Source: Adenanthera pavonina (lineage: Eukaryota; Streptophyta; Magnoliopsida; Fabales; Fabaceae). Taken from it: 64,000 nucleotides of DNA. Both the position numbers and the translations under genes were made by a program. The notes under the pieces were generated by a model, which saw only the letters and a list, made by a program, of their open reading frames with translations, was not told where the DNA came from and ran no database searches. Position 1 is the first letter of the stretch. The number at the start of each line of letters is the position of its first letter. Positions 47,331 through 60,429 of this stretch are shown here, in pieces. The stretch lies in the NCBI GenBank assembly GCA_026686845.1, contig JAIVEN010000021.1, forward strand, positions 10,000,001 through 10,064,000. The letters are read 5' to 3'.

Positions 47331-47516
47331 AGTGATGGAGTCCCGCCATTCTTCTCATGTGAAATTTGAATCTATCAAACCCTCCAAGCTTTCATTTAGC
47401 TTTATTTATAGTTGTCACGTGAAAGCACATTTGCTCAAACCCTCCAAGAAAATACTGACTCCATCTTCAATCTTGATCTTCTCAATCTTCATCTTCATTA
47501 GCGTGGAAGAAGCAGA

Positions 47517-50380
47517 GAACGACCTTGTGAAAGACTTGACTGATTCTAAAGAAACTTGGAGAATCGCTGTGAGAGTTTGGCGGTGGTGGACTGTCAAGAA
47601 ACAGTCGTCTATCAAGCCAATTTGTGCAATCAACATGGTATTAGTTGATTAATAGGTATGAAGTTTTTTTGTTCGTTATTGTATTTTCTCTTCGTGTATG
47701 TTTCTAATGAACTTTTTCTAGGGAAGTAAAATCCAGGCAACCATTGGGAAGGATGATTTGGTGGAGATGTTTGATAAGGAACTTGCTAAGGGAAGGTGCT
47801 ATGCAATTGAGAACTTTGGCCTCTTCGAGAATCAGTTGCTCTACCATGCTACTGATCACCCGTTCAGAATCAATTTCAACTATGATACTCATGTTGAACC
47901 ATCACATATGACATTGCCCACTCAATGTTGGGGTTTTGCACCCATCTCCGATATTATCACAGGGATGCAATCAGAGGATGTTCTTATAGGTCTTGAATCT
48001 TTTCTTGTCTCTTCGGTATGTTAATCTGCTTTTATTCTTCATGCATATTGAATATATATATGTTAATGTTTTATTTTTGGCTTTTTTTTAAAGATGTGAT
48101 GTGATTCTTGAAAAGTTTTGTTCAGCTTAATGAATTTAATAGGAACAATGAGGGTCACAAGAGGTTGTGCTTCAGTTTAGCTGATGATCAGTGAGCTAAT
48201 ATCTTCCCTAAAAATCATTTCCCCACATTCAATTTGTTCTTTGTCATCATAGCTTACTGATATGAAGTCATCAATCTGTAGAGACAATTGTGTTAAGGTT
48301 GTTTTGTTTGGAGAGTGTGCCTATGATACTTATTGTTCAAAAGAAGAAGACATGGAGCCTCCTATTGTTGTGGTCTTGCAGTTAGGTAGACTGAAGTATA
48401 ATGCTAGTAAGAGTTTGAGTTATGCAGCATTAAATTAGTTTGCTAACATTACTCCTAGAGGTACTAATGTCAAGTGCTAGCAGGAGTTCTAGAGATTGCT
48501 AATTCTTGGTTAGTAACAAAAGTTCTCTTTAATCTAAGTATATCGGAAGTCAAAAATCTGATGGCTAGCTTATCTCACTCTAACTTGGGTGAAAAGCTGA
48601 GCTTTACACAAGAAATCTTGCCATACCAGTCTCAGTCTCTGTTTACTACTAGTAGCTTGATTACTTTTCCTAGGAGATATACAATATCACAGCTTCTGTC
48701 AAAATGCAAGGTACGGTGAAACTGTACTTTTATAGCTTTATATTGTTATTTGACCATAGATATCATTACACTGCGATACTATGATTAACATTGTTCCTTC
48801 TTGCTCCATTGGTCACAGAGCATATTTTGTGTGATCACGGAAACCATTCAGAAACTTGAAACTAATTTTGGTTGGATGTATGAGGGATGTATGAAATGTA
48901 GCTCTAAACTGAAAACCAAGAATAATATTCCACATTGTTTTTGGTGCAAGAAAGATTCCCCTAAAGTTGAACCTAAATAAGATTCTATAGCAAATATAAA
49001 AATATTTCTGCTATTTGAAGAAATTCTTTTTCTGCATTACTAGAGTACATATAATGTTCTTTTCAGATATAGGCTTCATTATACTGTTAATGATCATACT
49101 GGGAGTACATCAATTGTAGTGTTTGATCGGTTAGCTATCAACTTGCTGGGCAAACCCATGCAAGAGTTAAAGCTTCAACTCGAGCAGGTAATATTATACT
49201 TCTTACAGTCAGCTTGTGTTGAGCTGTGGTTCAGTGTAAACAATATTTGATTCTAAACTGCTTTTTTGGTAGCTAAGAAGACCTTACTCATTCCGTAAGA
49301 CCTTGGAAAAGATAGTGGGTCAAAAATTTATTTTGAAGGTCAAGCTTGATGAATAGAATACTACTAAAAAGTTTTCAAATTGTAGTGTTCTTGACTATGA
49401 GAATAAAGAGGAGCAAATAACAAGATTCACATACTTTGTAGATGATGTATTTCATCATGTTTTATGTATCTACATGAATCATTGTTCTTTTATTATCTTG
49501 GATAAGATCTAGTTTATTAACCAATAATATATATTGTTCATGTTCAGGATTCACAACTCTCTATGAGTGATATGAATAATGTAAGTGCTGCATCCTATTT
49601 TTTTCTATTATTAGTTTCATCTGCTTTCTGATAAATGGTGATCTTTATTGCGTCTGGGATTCCCAGCTAACCCTTAGTTATCTGAATAATATAAGTACAC
49701 AATCTTCTTGGCGAACTTGTATTTGTTTTAATTTATTGTATACTGATCTTTAACCTGGTAATTGATCATTCATGAGCTACCAAGATTTGGTTTATTAACT
49801 AAATATTTATTTTTCATGTGCAGGATTCACAACTCTCTATGAGTAATATGAACAATGTAAGTGCAACATCTTGATTTATTTATTTTTAGTTCCATCTTCT
49901 TTCTGATAAATGGTGGTCTTCATTGTGTCTAGGGTTCCCAGTTGACCCTTAATGATATGAAGAGTGTTAGTACACAATCCTGTTAGCAAAATTGTATTTG
50001 TTTTAAGTTATTGTATATTGATCTATAACCTGATAATTGATCATTCATGAGCTGCCAATGCATGTGCTTTCATCATTTGCCCGTCTAATAAAGTTGTACT
50101 ATTGGATGCAAATGTGCAGGTGCCTAGCTCTGTCATGGAAGATAATGATCCAATTTCATCAAACCCAGTTAGTTCATCTGGAACAGAAAAGGGTCTTCCT
50201 TCACAGAATGTTCTTACCATTGATGAAATGACTATATCTAAGCTAATGACACCACCACAAACAAAGGGAAAAAGTAAGGGCAATGGTAAGAGGAGCACGG
50301 GGGATTCTCAAGCAACTGGGATAGGAGACATGATGACACCTAAGTTTTCAACTAACAAATCGAAGAAGATCATCAAGTAA
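47517..50380 (+). pseudogene. RPA1-like gene (replication protein A large subunit) of the Helitron
   Basis: Single-strand DNA binding protein homologue with three OB folds. Likely exons: 47517-47652 (KETWRIAVRVWRWW, NMVLVD), 47722-48015 (KIQATIGKDDLVEMFDKEL), 48126-48190, 48282-48710 (NCVKVVLFGECA then KSLSYAALN), 48819 to about 48977 (zinc-ribbon CMKC … CFWCKK in the C domain), 49068-49187 (RLHYTVNDHTGS, VVFDRLAINLLG), 49273-49405, two duplicated short exon pairs, and a last exon 50117-50380 ending in a basic tail. Broken by stops after the first block (47650), in the 48282 exon and at 49354. The expected role is to coat single strands during Helitron replication. Confidence 0.75.
49535..50070 (+). 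repeat. ~270-bp tandem duplication in the 3' part of the RPA-like gene
   Basis: Two direct units (about 49535-49810 and 49815-50070). Each holds a cag acceptor, a short exon reading DSQLSMS(D/N)MNNV, a gtaagtgc donor, ctttctgataaatggt, a second short exon reading (I/G)SQLTL, and gatcattcatgagct. The duplication multiplies a small Ser/Gln/Asn-rich linker. Confidence 0.75.
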
Positions 50381-53300
50381 GAGAAGAAAGACTAAAAATC
50401 AGAAATCTTATAGTTAGATTGCTATTGCTTGATGTAGTGTAGCTAGGTGTCATCCCCTATTTGGGTTATGTAGTTTCTTATTTTGGACTATGTAGTTCTT
50501 GATCTACCTTTTGTTCATGTCTAGAACAACAAACTGTTTGATCTTGACATGTAAAATATGGAATCATTTGTACTACACTTCTGATGGATTATGAAGTTCC
50601 AAATCATGTGGTTTGATTTATTATTATCCTGACTTGATGAAAATCATCATATATTATAACTCAAAGTTGTTCGAATGTTGTGGACATATGTTTTGCATTT
50701 CTGATGGATTCTGTGGTTCCAAATCAGAAGTTCTAATTTATTATTACGCTGGAACTAGTATTTTAAAAGTAGTTGGAAGACTTTGTTATTAAAATTGCAA
50801 GATTTAAGTTAATGGACTAGACAAACTATAGCAGCAAAAAGTTAAAGCTTTGCATAAAAGAAATAGGTGTACAGACAAAAGTTAAATTAATTCTTTGCTC
50901 AAAATTAAAATGAATTTGAAATGAATGAAATATCCTTAATCACTGTAACACGTTGCATATACTCTAACTCCTAAGAAGTTAGAAATATCCTAAGAATGAA
51001 ATATCCTAAGAAGTTTTACTCGATTGGCTTGAAAGATTCATAGTTTGAACGTATTGTGTTGACATCTAACTCCTAAGCCATACTCTAGGATCAGTTGTAA
51101 TTAAGTAGCATGTGATCTGCTGGGCTATTGACTAACATCAGGTAATGGACAACTTCAACAATAATGGTGTTTTTAATTTTAAATGCATCCTGAATATAAG
51201 ATGATATAGTGTAAATAGTTTATTTCTTCCTTTATAGCTCTTATAGTAGGGTCCTTTTCATTTTTCATGAGACTTAATTGATGTATTCCCCATTTCAACC
51301 ATTGTAATTCGTGTCATTCAATTTGGGATAGAGTTATATTACTATCTGCTGTGTATATTGCCTTTACTCAAGGATTGATTGATTACATGAGTAGCCAAAG
51401 CCTTTGTCCAATTTTCATAGATTTAGATACATCTTATTTGACTTCTTTTCATATTCATTTGCTCTGTCCTGAACCTAACATACCCCTTCTTATAAAACTA
51501 TTTTGGCAGCATAGATGCAAAATGTCACTGTCACATTTAACATACAATCCGAAAGCAATATTTACCATCTGCAAAGGCTTATCTAACTTAATCCCTTTGT
51601 AAAATTACCGGCTTTATAATAAAATAAAAAATATGACACAATCAAGTTTCATTTAATGAGCACTGTCATGCATGGAACATTAGGTCCAGCTTTTCACAGC
51701 TACTTGCATCATGAACTTTCCTCTAACTTCAAATCAATAAGAATAGATCTTGGCCTTCATTCTAGGCAACCACATAGATCATGTCTCTATTACATTAATC
51801 GGTTTGCTTTCATTCCTTTATCTGCAAATTGTCAAATCACTATAAGTATGACATTGGTTACGGTTCAACAAGACATGGTTCAAATGATTCTACTTAAAGG
51901 GATTAGTTCATCTTGATTCAATTAGGTATGCATGGTCACTTAATCACCAAATCCCTTCATCTAAAAGCTTTTCTTGTCACTTACTAAAACTAGAACCTTT
52001 ACTAAACTATCATCCCCTTTATCATTAAAAGCAAGCATAATAAAAGAAATTACTGAACATGATCAACTTGCAAGTATGGATTATTCATCAAACTATCATG
52101 CTATTAATCCTAGACTGTATTTAAGTTTAGCAAGTCTATCAAGTTCCAGCCTAGGATGCTCCTACACATTTGATATACATACACTGAGTCAGGACCTTAT
52201 TTCATGGTTTTGTCATCTGTTATCAACCTGACCAATGTGTTTTAAGAATGAAGGTTTATAGTTGACCAAGTAGATGCATATTAGATCATTCTCAGTTCCC
52301 AAGCTGACTTATAGTTTATAACAAATCCCAAATATACATCAAAGAGGTAAAGATCACTGTCACATTTAATATACAATGCAAAACAAAACTTGAACATCTA
52401 GAAATCCATATGTCAACCATGCCTTTGTAAAATTACATCCTGTTATGTTCAATCAAAGGATACCACACAATCAAGTCTCATTTAATGAGAACTTGCACCC
52501 ATTGAACCTTTGCTAATACTCTTGATAGCTTCTGCCATCATCATGTTTCATCCAAATGCCCATTAAGAAGATTAAATCTTGGCCTTCAATCTATGAAAGC
52601 ACATGGATCATGTGTGCATTACATAACTTGATGAGTTTTTTTTCTTATTTTTTTTTAGCCAAATGTGAAAAACTTTCTCACAACTATTGTCTCCACTTCC
52701 TTCATGTGCTTGGGATACAGTTAAAGAACACATGGAATTTGGTTATGCTTTAACCAATTAAAATAACAAAAAAGACTCAATGAACAGTGTGGTGACTTAA
52801 TCACCATTTCCCTTCATCCAAGAGTTTTTGTTGACACTGACCAAAACTGGATTTTTCATTAACATATCCCCCTAATCAGCATGAAGAGGAAACATAATTG
52901 AAGGCCAAGTTAAAGCTGTTGAAAATTCCAAATTGGATCAATCACTACACTATCAGCCTGCTTATGAAGGCATTGTCTTAAAGTTTAGAAAGATCAACAA
53001 ATCTATAGGTACGATGTTCCTGTGTATCTGTCAAACATTCATACTGCATCTACCTTATTCATGGATTTGTCATATGCTATCATCAATGCATAAATGAACA
53101 ATGTTAATCATACTATCAATGTTTAGGTTTCGAATCACATGTTTTTCTTCATTGAATGGACAAATAGCATTTAATGAACTAAGATTCTGCATCAACATTC
53201 TGAATATATAGTATTACTTTGACTATTGGGAATCATGTCCAAAAGGAGTAAAATTAGTAGAAGGAAATATTTACTAGAACAGTTCCCCCTATGGTATGTA

Positions 53301-54550
53301 CCTAAAATCATTAATTTAATGGCTTTATTGATCAACAACCAATGCATTTTACCTCACATGTCCCTACTAGATTCTCCTCCAGCGTTCCAAACATCATTGG
53401 TATTTAATGATCCTCAGCACACACAAGCAAAAGAGCTTGTAAGGAAAGACAAGAATGGGCTTGTCAACAGTTGCAGGATATTACAAATATTGGAAGAAAT
53501 TTAATGTCTAGATTTGATGACACCAATATATCAAGTTAGAACTATATGTATTTGTTTAAAAGTTCACTATGGTTCAAGCACTATCTTACATCCCCATCAT
53601 GTCTTCTAAAAATAGTTACTTATCCATCCCTTGTGTGTTTTCAACTAATAGACAACCTACGGAGGATTAAAAATACACCTGCAGCAATAAACTTAGAGAC
53701 AAGATAGTCAGACGTTCCTACGCCTGAACACAACAAAAATAATAGTGTCTTATATTGCCACCGAGCTTCTAAAGAATTATTAAATTGTAGAAATTTTGGA
53801 AGAACGCTGAGGCAAGTATTACTAGCCAATAACCTGAAAGTTTTAACTACTCTAATATATAGTATTAGTTGTAGTAGTTATACATTACATTTTATTTAAT
53901 CTCATACCTTCTAACAATTATTGTTACTTCCTATAGTTGAAGTAGAAGGATGAAGCAGCCAACAACAACTGGTAACAAACATAGGTATACATTTTAATAA
54001 TCTACTTCACATACATGACAGGCTTAATGTAGCACTATTTGGTTATTAGTTCATATACTTAATATTTTAACCAAAGATTAAGAATTTTATAACTATTCAA
54101 TTTGGTCATTGATAAGTTCATATACTCAATATGTTAACCAAAAATGTAAATGACTATTATGAAGGCCATTAAAAAGGACTAGATTGCAGAAACTTGGGAA
54201 GAAGGTCAAGGCAACACATTAGTTGCCTTTAATAAAAAGGTTACCACTACTTTAAAATGGATTATATATGTTATGATTTATTGAAATATAATTTAACTAA
54301 ACAACATATGACAAGTTTCTATATTTTAAACAACTCAAGTAGATCAAGGAAGCAATCTAGAGTATGTGACAATGGATAGAGGTATGCAGTTTTACTCCTT
54401 ATGTAGTTGTCATGTTAAATTTATGAGCAGGCGAATATACAATGATTGGACTGAGAATCAAAGCCTACAGTGTTGGCTGGTTTATTTTCCAATTATATGT
54501 AATACAATACATCAATATGGATCCATGACAAATTAATTAGCAACTTCTTT
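50381..54550. other. Helitron interior between the RPA-like and Rep/helicase genes
   Basis: No intact gene. A segment of about 830 bp (51490-52310) is repeated in diverged form at 52330-53160, with shared words cacaatcaagt(t/c)tcatttaatgag, cttggccttca, tggtcacttaatcacc / tggtgacttaatcacc and catggttttgtcat / catggatttgtcat. From about 53640 to 54650 short exon-like pieces (for example PTPEHNKNN, SKELLNCRNFG) may be the N-terminal part of the Helitron protein; I cannot assign them firmly. Confidence 0.5.
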
Positions 54551-54754
54551 TCACATTACAGACATCAATGAAGACACTAATGCGGATGATGATGAGAAGG
54601 AACCAGAAATTAATGATATGGTAGATAATGATATATATCAATGACTCATCTACATCTAAAAACACCAATTGCATTGCTTCCAATGTGTAATATAAGAACT
54701 ACAAAAATTTGGAACTTGTCTGATTTGCATTTTTTTACTCCTTAACTAATAGGT

Positions 54755-57700
54755 TACTTATATGAGGGTGATCCAATTCATACCTGCAACCATTGTGGTG
54801 CCTTGATTTGGTTGAATGAAAGGATTAAAAAAGGTCCTAAAGCTACAGGATTACAGTTTAATCTTTGTTGTAGTAATGGGAAGGTACAGCTCCGGCAACT
54901 TCTAGAACCACCTCCTTATTTGGCCAGTTTATACTTCGACAAGAAACACCCAGAATAAAAACTTCTTGTCAAACATAAGAAATTACAACAACATGTTCTC
55001 TTTCACATCAATGGGAGGACAAATCAACCATGCCATGATCGTGGGAAGAGGTCCATATAGCTTTATATTGTCAGGACAAAATTACCATAGAATTAGAAGT
55101 CTTTTGCCACTTGATGGACAAAAACCTGTGTACTCTCAATTATATATTTATGACATAGAAATGAAATAAACAATAGGATATCAGCTGCCAAGTTTTTCTA
55201 ATCTAGCACTTTGCTATTGTTATGATACCATAAATTATGTAATTGTCTTGTCTAATTGAATTTTCCTACTCTTATAACGTGCAGTAATCATCAGTCAAAG
55301 CAGAACATTGACATAAAGATAGCGAAAAAGATCATGGGTGAATTAGATGAATTCAACATTATGTCAAAGAGTACAGGCTAGCTTCTAGCATGTTGAAGGC
55401 AAAAAATAGTATGGATATCAAGTTATGCCTCCTTTCAAACAAAGATAAAGATGGACGTTTGTATAACTTACCATTAGCAGCTGACATGGTGGCACTGGTT
55501 GTTGGTGACATAAACATGTCATATTCCCTAAGAGACATTATTGTTGAGAAGAGATCCGGACAACTAAAGAGAATCTCAAAAACACATACTACATACTTGC
55601 CCTTACAGTATCCTCTATTATTTTCTTACGGGGAAGATGGATATAAAGATGACATTCCTTATAGAGATTTAGAAGGACGCAACCATCCAAGAAGGTTAAG
55701 GGACACGATAAGGGAATATCTTGCATACATGCTTATGTCTAGAAGGACTGAAATATCAATAATGCTGTCTACAAAGAAGTTACTACAACAGTTCATTGTT
55801 GACGGTTATATAATGATGGAAGCTCAAAGGCTTCAATTCATTAGGACTCATAAAAAAGAATTGCGGGTAGACATGTACCAGGCAATATCTGAAGCACTTG
55901 TGAAAGGAGACACAATTCCTTTATCAATTGGTAAACGTGTTATACTGCCATCATCATTTACACGGAGGCTAGATATTTGATTCAAATTTACCAAGATGCA
56001 ATGGCAATTTGTAGATGGGTTGGATTCCCTAATCTCTTTATCACTTTTACTGTTAATCCAAACTAGCCTGAGTTGAAGAGGTATTATGAGAAAAATGAAT
56101 TAACAAGTTCAGATATAACTAAAAATGTTTCTAGGATCTTCAAACTAGAGCCGTCAAAATGGGCCAAGCCCGACGGGCCGGCCCGAAAAGCCCGAAAAAT
56201 GAGCGGGCTCGGGCCTCAATTTTGGGAGTAAATATATAATCCGGGCTTTTTGAGCTCGGCCCGTGGTGGGCCGGCCCAAAAGCCCGAGACTTTTTTTTTT
56301 TTTTAGTTTAAAATATTAAAAAATACATATTATTTTATCAATTAGTGATATATAAATTATAAAATTTAAATATTATGTTAATTTTTAATGAATTATGATG
56401 ATAATTAGTTGTATCAATTTAAATAATTGTATAAAAAAATTTATTAAAAAAACATAAAAAAAAATTAAAAAATTAAAAAAAGCCCGCGGGTCGGCCCGTC
56501 CCCGCGGGCTCGTGCTTGGAAAACCAAGCCCGTTTTTCAATTCGGGGTTTTTGGCCCGACCCGACCCGAATTGACAGTTCTACTTCAAACTAAAGCTGCA
56601 ACTTCTTCCTGCAATAATAAAGAAAAAGAAAATTTTCGAAAAGGTCCGAGCAGGTTAGTTACACATGACAAAACTTGAGACTGGGATTAACTTCATCATA
56701 TTGTTCTATCATGCTATTGAAATCTGAATTATATAATCTCTTCCATATTTGTAATTACAGTTATGAGTTATAGACTGTAGTTACTGTACCTTCTCTATAT
56801 TTTTAGTTGTGTCAATTGATATAAATGACTACTTTATACAACTTGGTAGGTCAAACAGACATAAAAGTACTATTGAATCAACTGACATAAAGTTCATAAA
56901 AGGCTACTGTGTAATTTTCTTTTGAAATCTCCATTCAATTACAAGTGTCATTTCTATTATTTACACATCTTTTGGTTATTTTCTTTCAGTGGTATACACT
57001 ATCAAATTTTAGAAAAGAGGCTTGGTACATGCTCATATTCTGCTTTTCCTTGATGACGCTGACAAAATAAAGACTCCCGAGCAAGTCAACAAGGTTATAA
57101 AGGCTGAGATCCCTGACAAAAGAAAATCACCCTTATTATATGAACTTGTGTAAAATTTCATGATTCATGGGCCTTGTGGCACCTTAATAAGAGATGTAGT
57201 AAATGCTTCCCAAAAAAATTTCATCCTCATACAACAATTGACAATGAAGGATATCCAACTTATCAGAGGATAGAAGATGAAAAATACATTAAGAAGCATG
57301 AGATACCATTGGACAATAGATATGCAGTGCCTTACAATCCTAAGTTATTGATGATGTTCCAAGCTCACATTAATATGAAGAAGACAAATCAGTCTAGAGC
57401 AATCAAATACTTATTCAAATATGTCAGCAAAGGCAATGACTGTGTAATAGCTACATTATATCAACCTGGCAAAGCCAATAATAATTTGGTTGATGAAATC
57501 AAGGAATACTATGATCGTTGTTACATTTCATCATGTGAGATAGCATGGAGGATTTTTGGATTTGACACAAATCATATATATCCCCCAGTAGAAAGATTGA
57601 GCTTTCATTTACCTGGACAACAATCTGTGATTTACAATCTAAATGATGACCTAGCTAAAGTTGTGCAAGAAAACAGTTAAACAATCAATATTTATGGCTT

Positions 57701-60170
57701 AGATGATATGCAATAGAGATAGTGCAAAAGCAAGGGAGCTCACCTGCACAGAGTTCCCTCATTTCTTTGTGTTCAATCGAAAGTTGAGGCAATGGAAACA
57801 AAGGAAGAAGAGATTCTACATAGGAAGATTACATCATTGTTCACCATCCTGTGGAGAATTTTACTACTTGAGAATTTTGCTTAACAAAGTTAGAGGACCA
57901 AAATTATTTGATGACATTAGGAAAGTCAATAACATCACTTATTCAACCTTTAGAGCAGCATGTTATGCACTAGGATTGCTTGATGATGACCATGAATACA
58001 TTGATGCATTTAATGAGGCTTCAATATAGGCATCAGGACACTATCTGCGTAAATTGTTTGCTAGCATGCTATTATCCAACTGTCTCAGTAGACCAGACTT
58101 TGTTTGGGAACAAACAGCTGCAATTCTTTCTAAAGATTTGCTTTATATTCCTCGAGACCTGCCTAAATTTGAAGGTATATATTCATCAACTAATGATCAA
58201 TCTTTGGTCACTACTCAACATTTTTAACTTGTACCAATTACTTCAGTGTTTGATTCATCTTGGGTATACATTGAAACCATTTATGCATAAGATATTTTTT
58301 CCTATTTCAATTTTATGTCAACTTCTATTACTAAATAAAAATTGTAGGCTACAATTGCAAGCTAGTCATATTTGAACTATGAATATATGACTACTACTAA
58401 AAAAATTTTTTACGCAGTGTACTGAATTTTCTAACATAAATGTAAGTATTGAAAGAAATAACTATAGAATAATATAAACTGATCCTTAGATTCCTATCCT
58501 CGGATATGCAGGTTAACACTAAATAGAAGCAAGCTACAACACTTTCAGATATTCAGAAGACCTTACAAAGAAATGGTAGGAACTTAGCTCAATATTTGCA
58601 AGTCAACATTGATATAGAATATGTTACTCCTTATTTCTCTAACTTTCTAATTTATGATGAACTTAATGTCAACAGAAATACTTTGCAAGAAGAGTCAGAC
58701 AAGTTGGTTTCTTGCTTGACAATAGAACAGAAGTTAATATTTGACACTGTCATTGAATCCACCAAGTCGCCTATGAACAAATTTTTCTTTGTCTATGGTT
58801 ATAGAGAAATGGAAAAGACATTCTTGTAGAATGCCTTATCATCTACTCTTAGGGCAAAAGGCCATATAGTGATCAATGTTGCATCAAGTGGAATTGCTGC
58901 AACACTTTTACCAAGTGGACGGACTGCCCACTCAAGGTTTGCTATACGAATTAACATCCATGAAGATTCAGTTTGTAATATCAAGCAGAACTTAGAGTTG
59001 GCAGATTTACTAAGGAAAACCATGTTGATAATTTGGGATGAAGCTCCCATGGTTAACAAGCATGCTATTGAAGCCTTTAATAGGTCGATAAGAGACATTA
59101 TGAGATCAGAAATCCCAATGAGTCATGAATTGCCATTTGGCTAAAAGTGTCTAGTAATGAGTGGAGATTTTTGACAAATACTTCCTATTATTCCAAAAGC
59201 TAGATGAGCTGATGTAGTTAATAGTACAATTAACTCATCATTTCTATGGAACCATTGTACTCTTTTCCAATTTACCATCAATATGAGACTGCAATCTAAT
59301 GCAGGTGTCGCTGATATCAATTAGTTGAATAACTTTTCATAGTGGCTACTCAATATTGGTAGTAGTAAAATTGGAGATGAAGAAGATGGCATCAATGACA
59401 TTCAAATCCCTATTAAGTTCCTCATAACAGAATTTTCCAATCCAATACAAGCAATTGTGGATGTCATTTATCCTAAAATGCATGACAATCTATGCAATCA
59501 AGATTATTTTATAGATAGAGCAATACTTGCCCCAAATATTGACACAGTTGCTGAAATCAATGACTTCATTTGTTCATCATTGCCCAGAGAAAGTATTAAC
59601 TACTTAAGCTCTGACTCCATTTGTAAGACATGCCAAGAGTACGACTCATTTGATAATTTATATCCAACAGAATTCTTGAATAATATTAACTGTTCTGGCT
59701 TGCCTCCTCATAAGCTAACACTTAAGGTTGGTGCACCCATTATGCTTCTGCGTAACATTGACCAGTCATGTGGACTTTGCAATGGCACACATCTAAGGAT
59801 TAGTGAACTTGGAAAGCATGTAATTGAAGGAATAACATTAAATGGATCAAATCCCAATCAGAAAGTGCTTATACATAGAATGGACATGAATCCATCGGAA
59901 TCAAGATGGCCATTCAAGATACAAAGAAAACAATTCCCTATGATACTTTCCTTTGCAATGACAATCAACAAAAGTCAGGGCCAATCTCTGCAAAATGTGG
60001 GAATATACTTGCCAAAACCTGTCTTCACTCATGGCTAGCTTTATGTTACACTATCTAGAACTAAAAGTATAAATGGTCTGAAAATCTTGATACATGACTC
60101 AGACAACAATGCTTCTGATAAAATAACCAATGTTGTCTACAATGAAGTTTTTAGGAACTTGATGCCATGA
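54755..60170 (+). pseudogene. Helitron Rep/helicase (RepHel), broken
   Basis: Order of domains: N-terminal zinc-finger-like part (CNHCGALIWLNER, 54810-54960), conserved NMFSFTSMGG … LSGQNYHRI block (54990-55110), 55284-55980 (YPLLFSYGEDGY, ISEALVKGD), Rep HUH site HAHILL (about 57029-57048) with the downstream EYYDRCY tyrosine motif (about 57508), then the PIF1-type helicase (58520-60170) with WDEAPM and the FAMTINKSQGQSLQ block. Breaks: frameshift near 55965, TAG in place of the Trp of NPNWP (about 56065), TAG before KRGLVHAH, stops at 57680, 58027, 58829, 59143 and 60036. The helicase P-loop reads YGYREMEKT instead of YGYGGTGKT. An intron-like gap lies at 56657-56990. A hAT MITE interrupts it. 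Confidence 0.88.
56138..56590. mobile_element. hAT-type MITE inside the Helitron RepHel gene
   Basis: CTTCAAAC is repeated exactly on both sides (56138-56145 and 56583-56590), an 8-bp hAT target duplication. Inverted ends TAGAGCCGTCAA and TAGAACTGTCAA match at 10 of 12 positions. The 437-bp body has GC-rich, self-complementary ends (gggccggcccg / cgggtcggcccg) around an AT-rich middle. It interrupts the coding frame between ITKNVSRIFKL and the continuing KLQLLPAI stretch. Confidence 0.92.
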
Positions 60171-60429
60171 AAGTAGAGGGAATTTGATCATAATATGAGT
60201 CACACTTGTAAGTTCTCAATGTTTTATTTATTTAACTACATTAATTTAGTTATATGGGATAGCCTTTAGTGCAATGCAAGGGCAGATTTCACCCTGTGTT
60301 TATATCTTATATTGTACCAAATTATTGCAAATTAAGTATAGCCTATGTCACTTAGATGAAAGGATTACTACGTTGTACTTTTTAATACATATCACAAACA
60401 ACTTACAATGTTTTTTCACCATGACAATT
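60171..60429. other. Junction between Helitron and LTR retrotransposon
   Basis: Short non-coding stretch with a possible Helitron terminal hairpin (60262-60283). Nothing else recognised. Confidence 0.4.

Larger units (their letters stand above)
47331..60290 (+). mobile_element. Decayed Helitron with RPA1-like and Rep/helicase genes
   Basis: Rolling-circle transposon of plants. On the + strand an RPA1-like gene (47517-50380) is followed after 4.2 kb by a Rep/helicase gene (54755-60170). Plant Helitrons often carry an RPA homologue beside the RepHel gene, so I read them as one element. Both genes are broken. A decayed hairpin (gcctttagtgcaatgcaagggc, 60262-60283) resembles the CCGTGCAATGCACGGG-type hairpin near Helitron 3' ends, but no clear CTRR terminus follows. 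Both element borders are approximate. Confidence 0.65.

Noticed and set aside
47415..47636. Minus-strand frames opposite the RPA-like and ABCA exons (also 16004-16237, 37121-37354, 47704-47892, 58799-59098)
   Set aside because: Shadows of well-supported + strand coding sequence.
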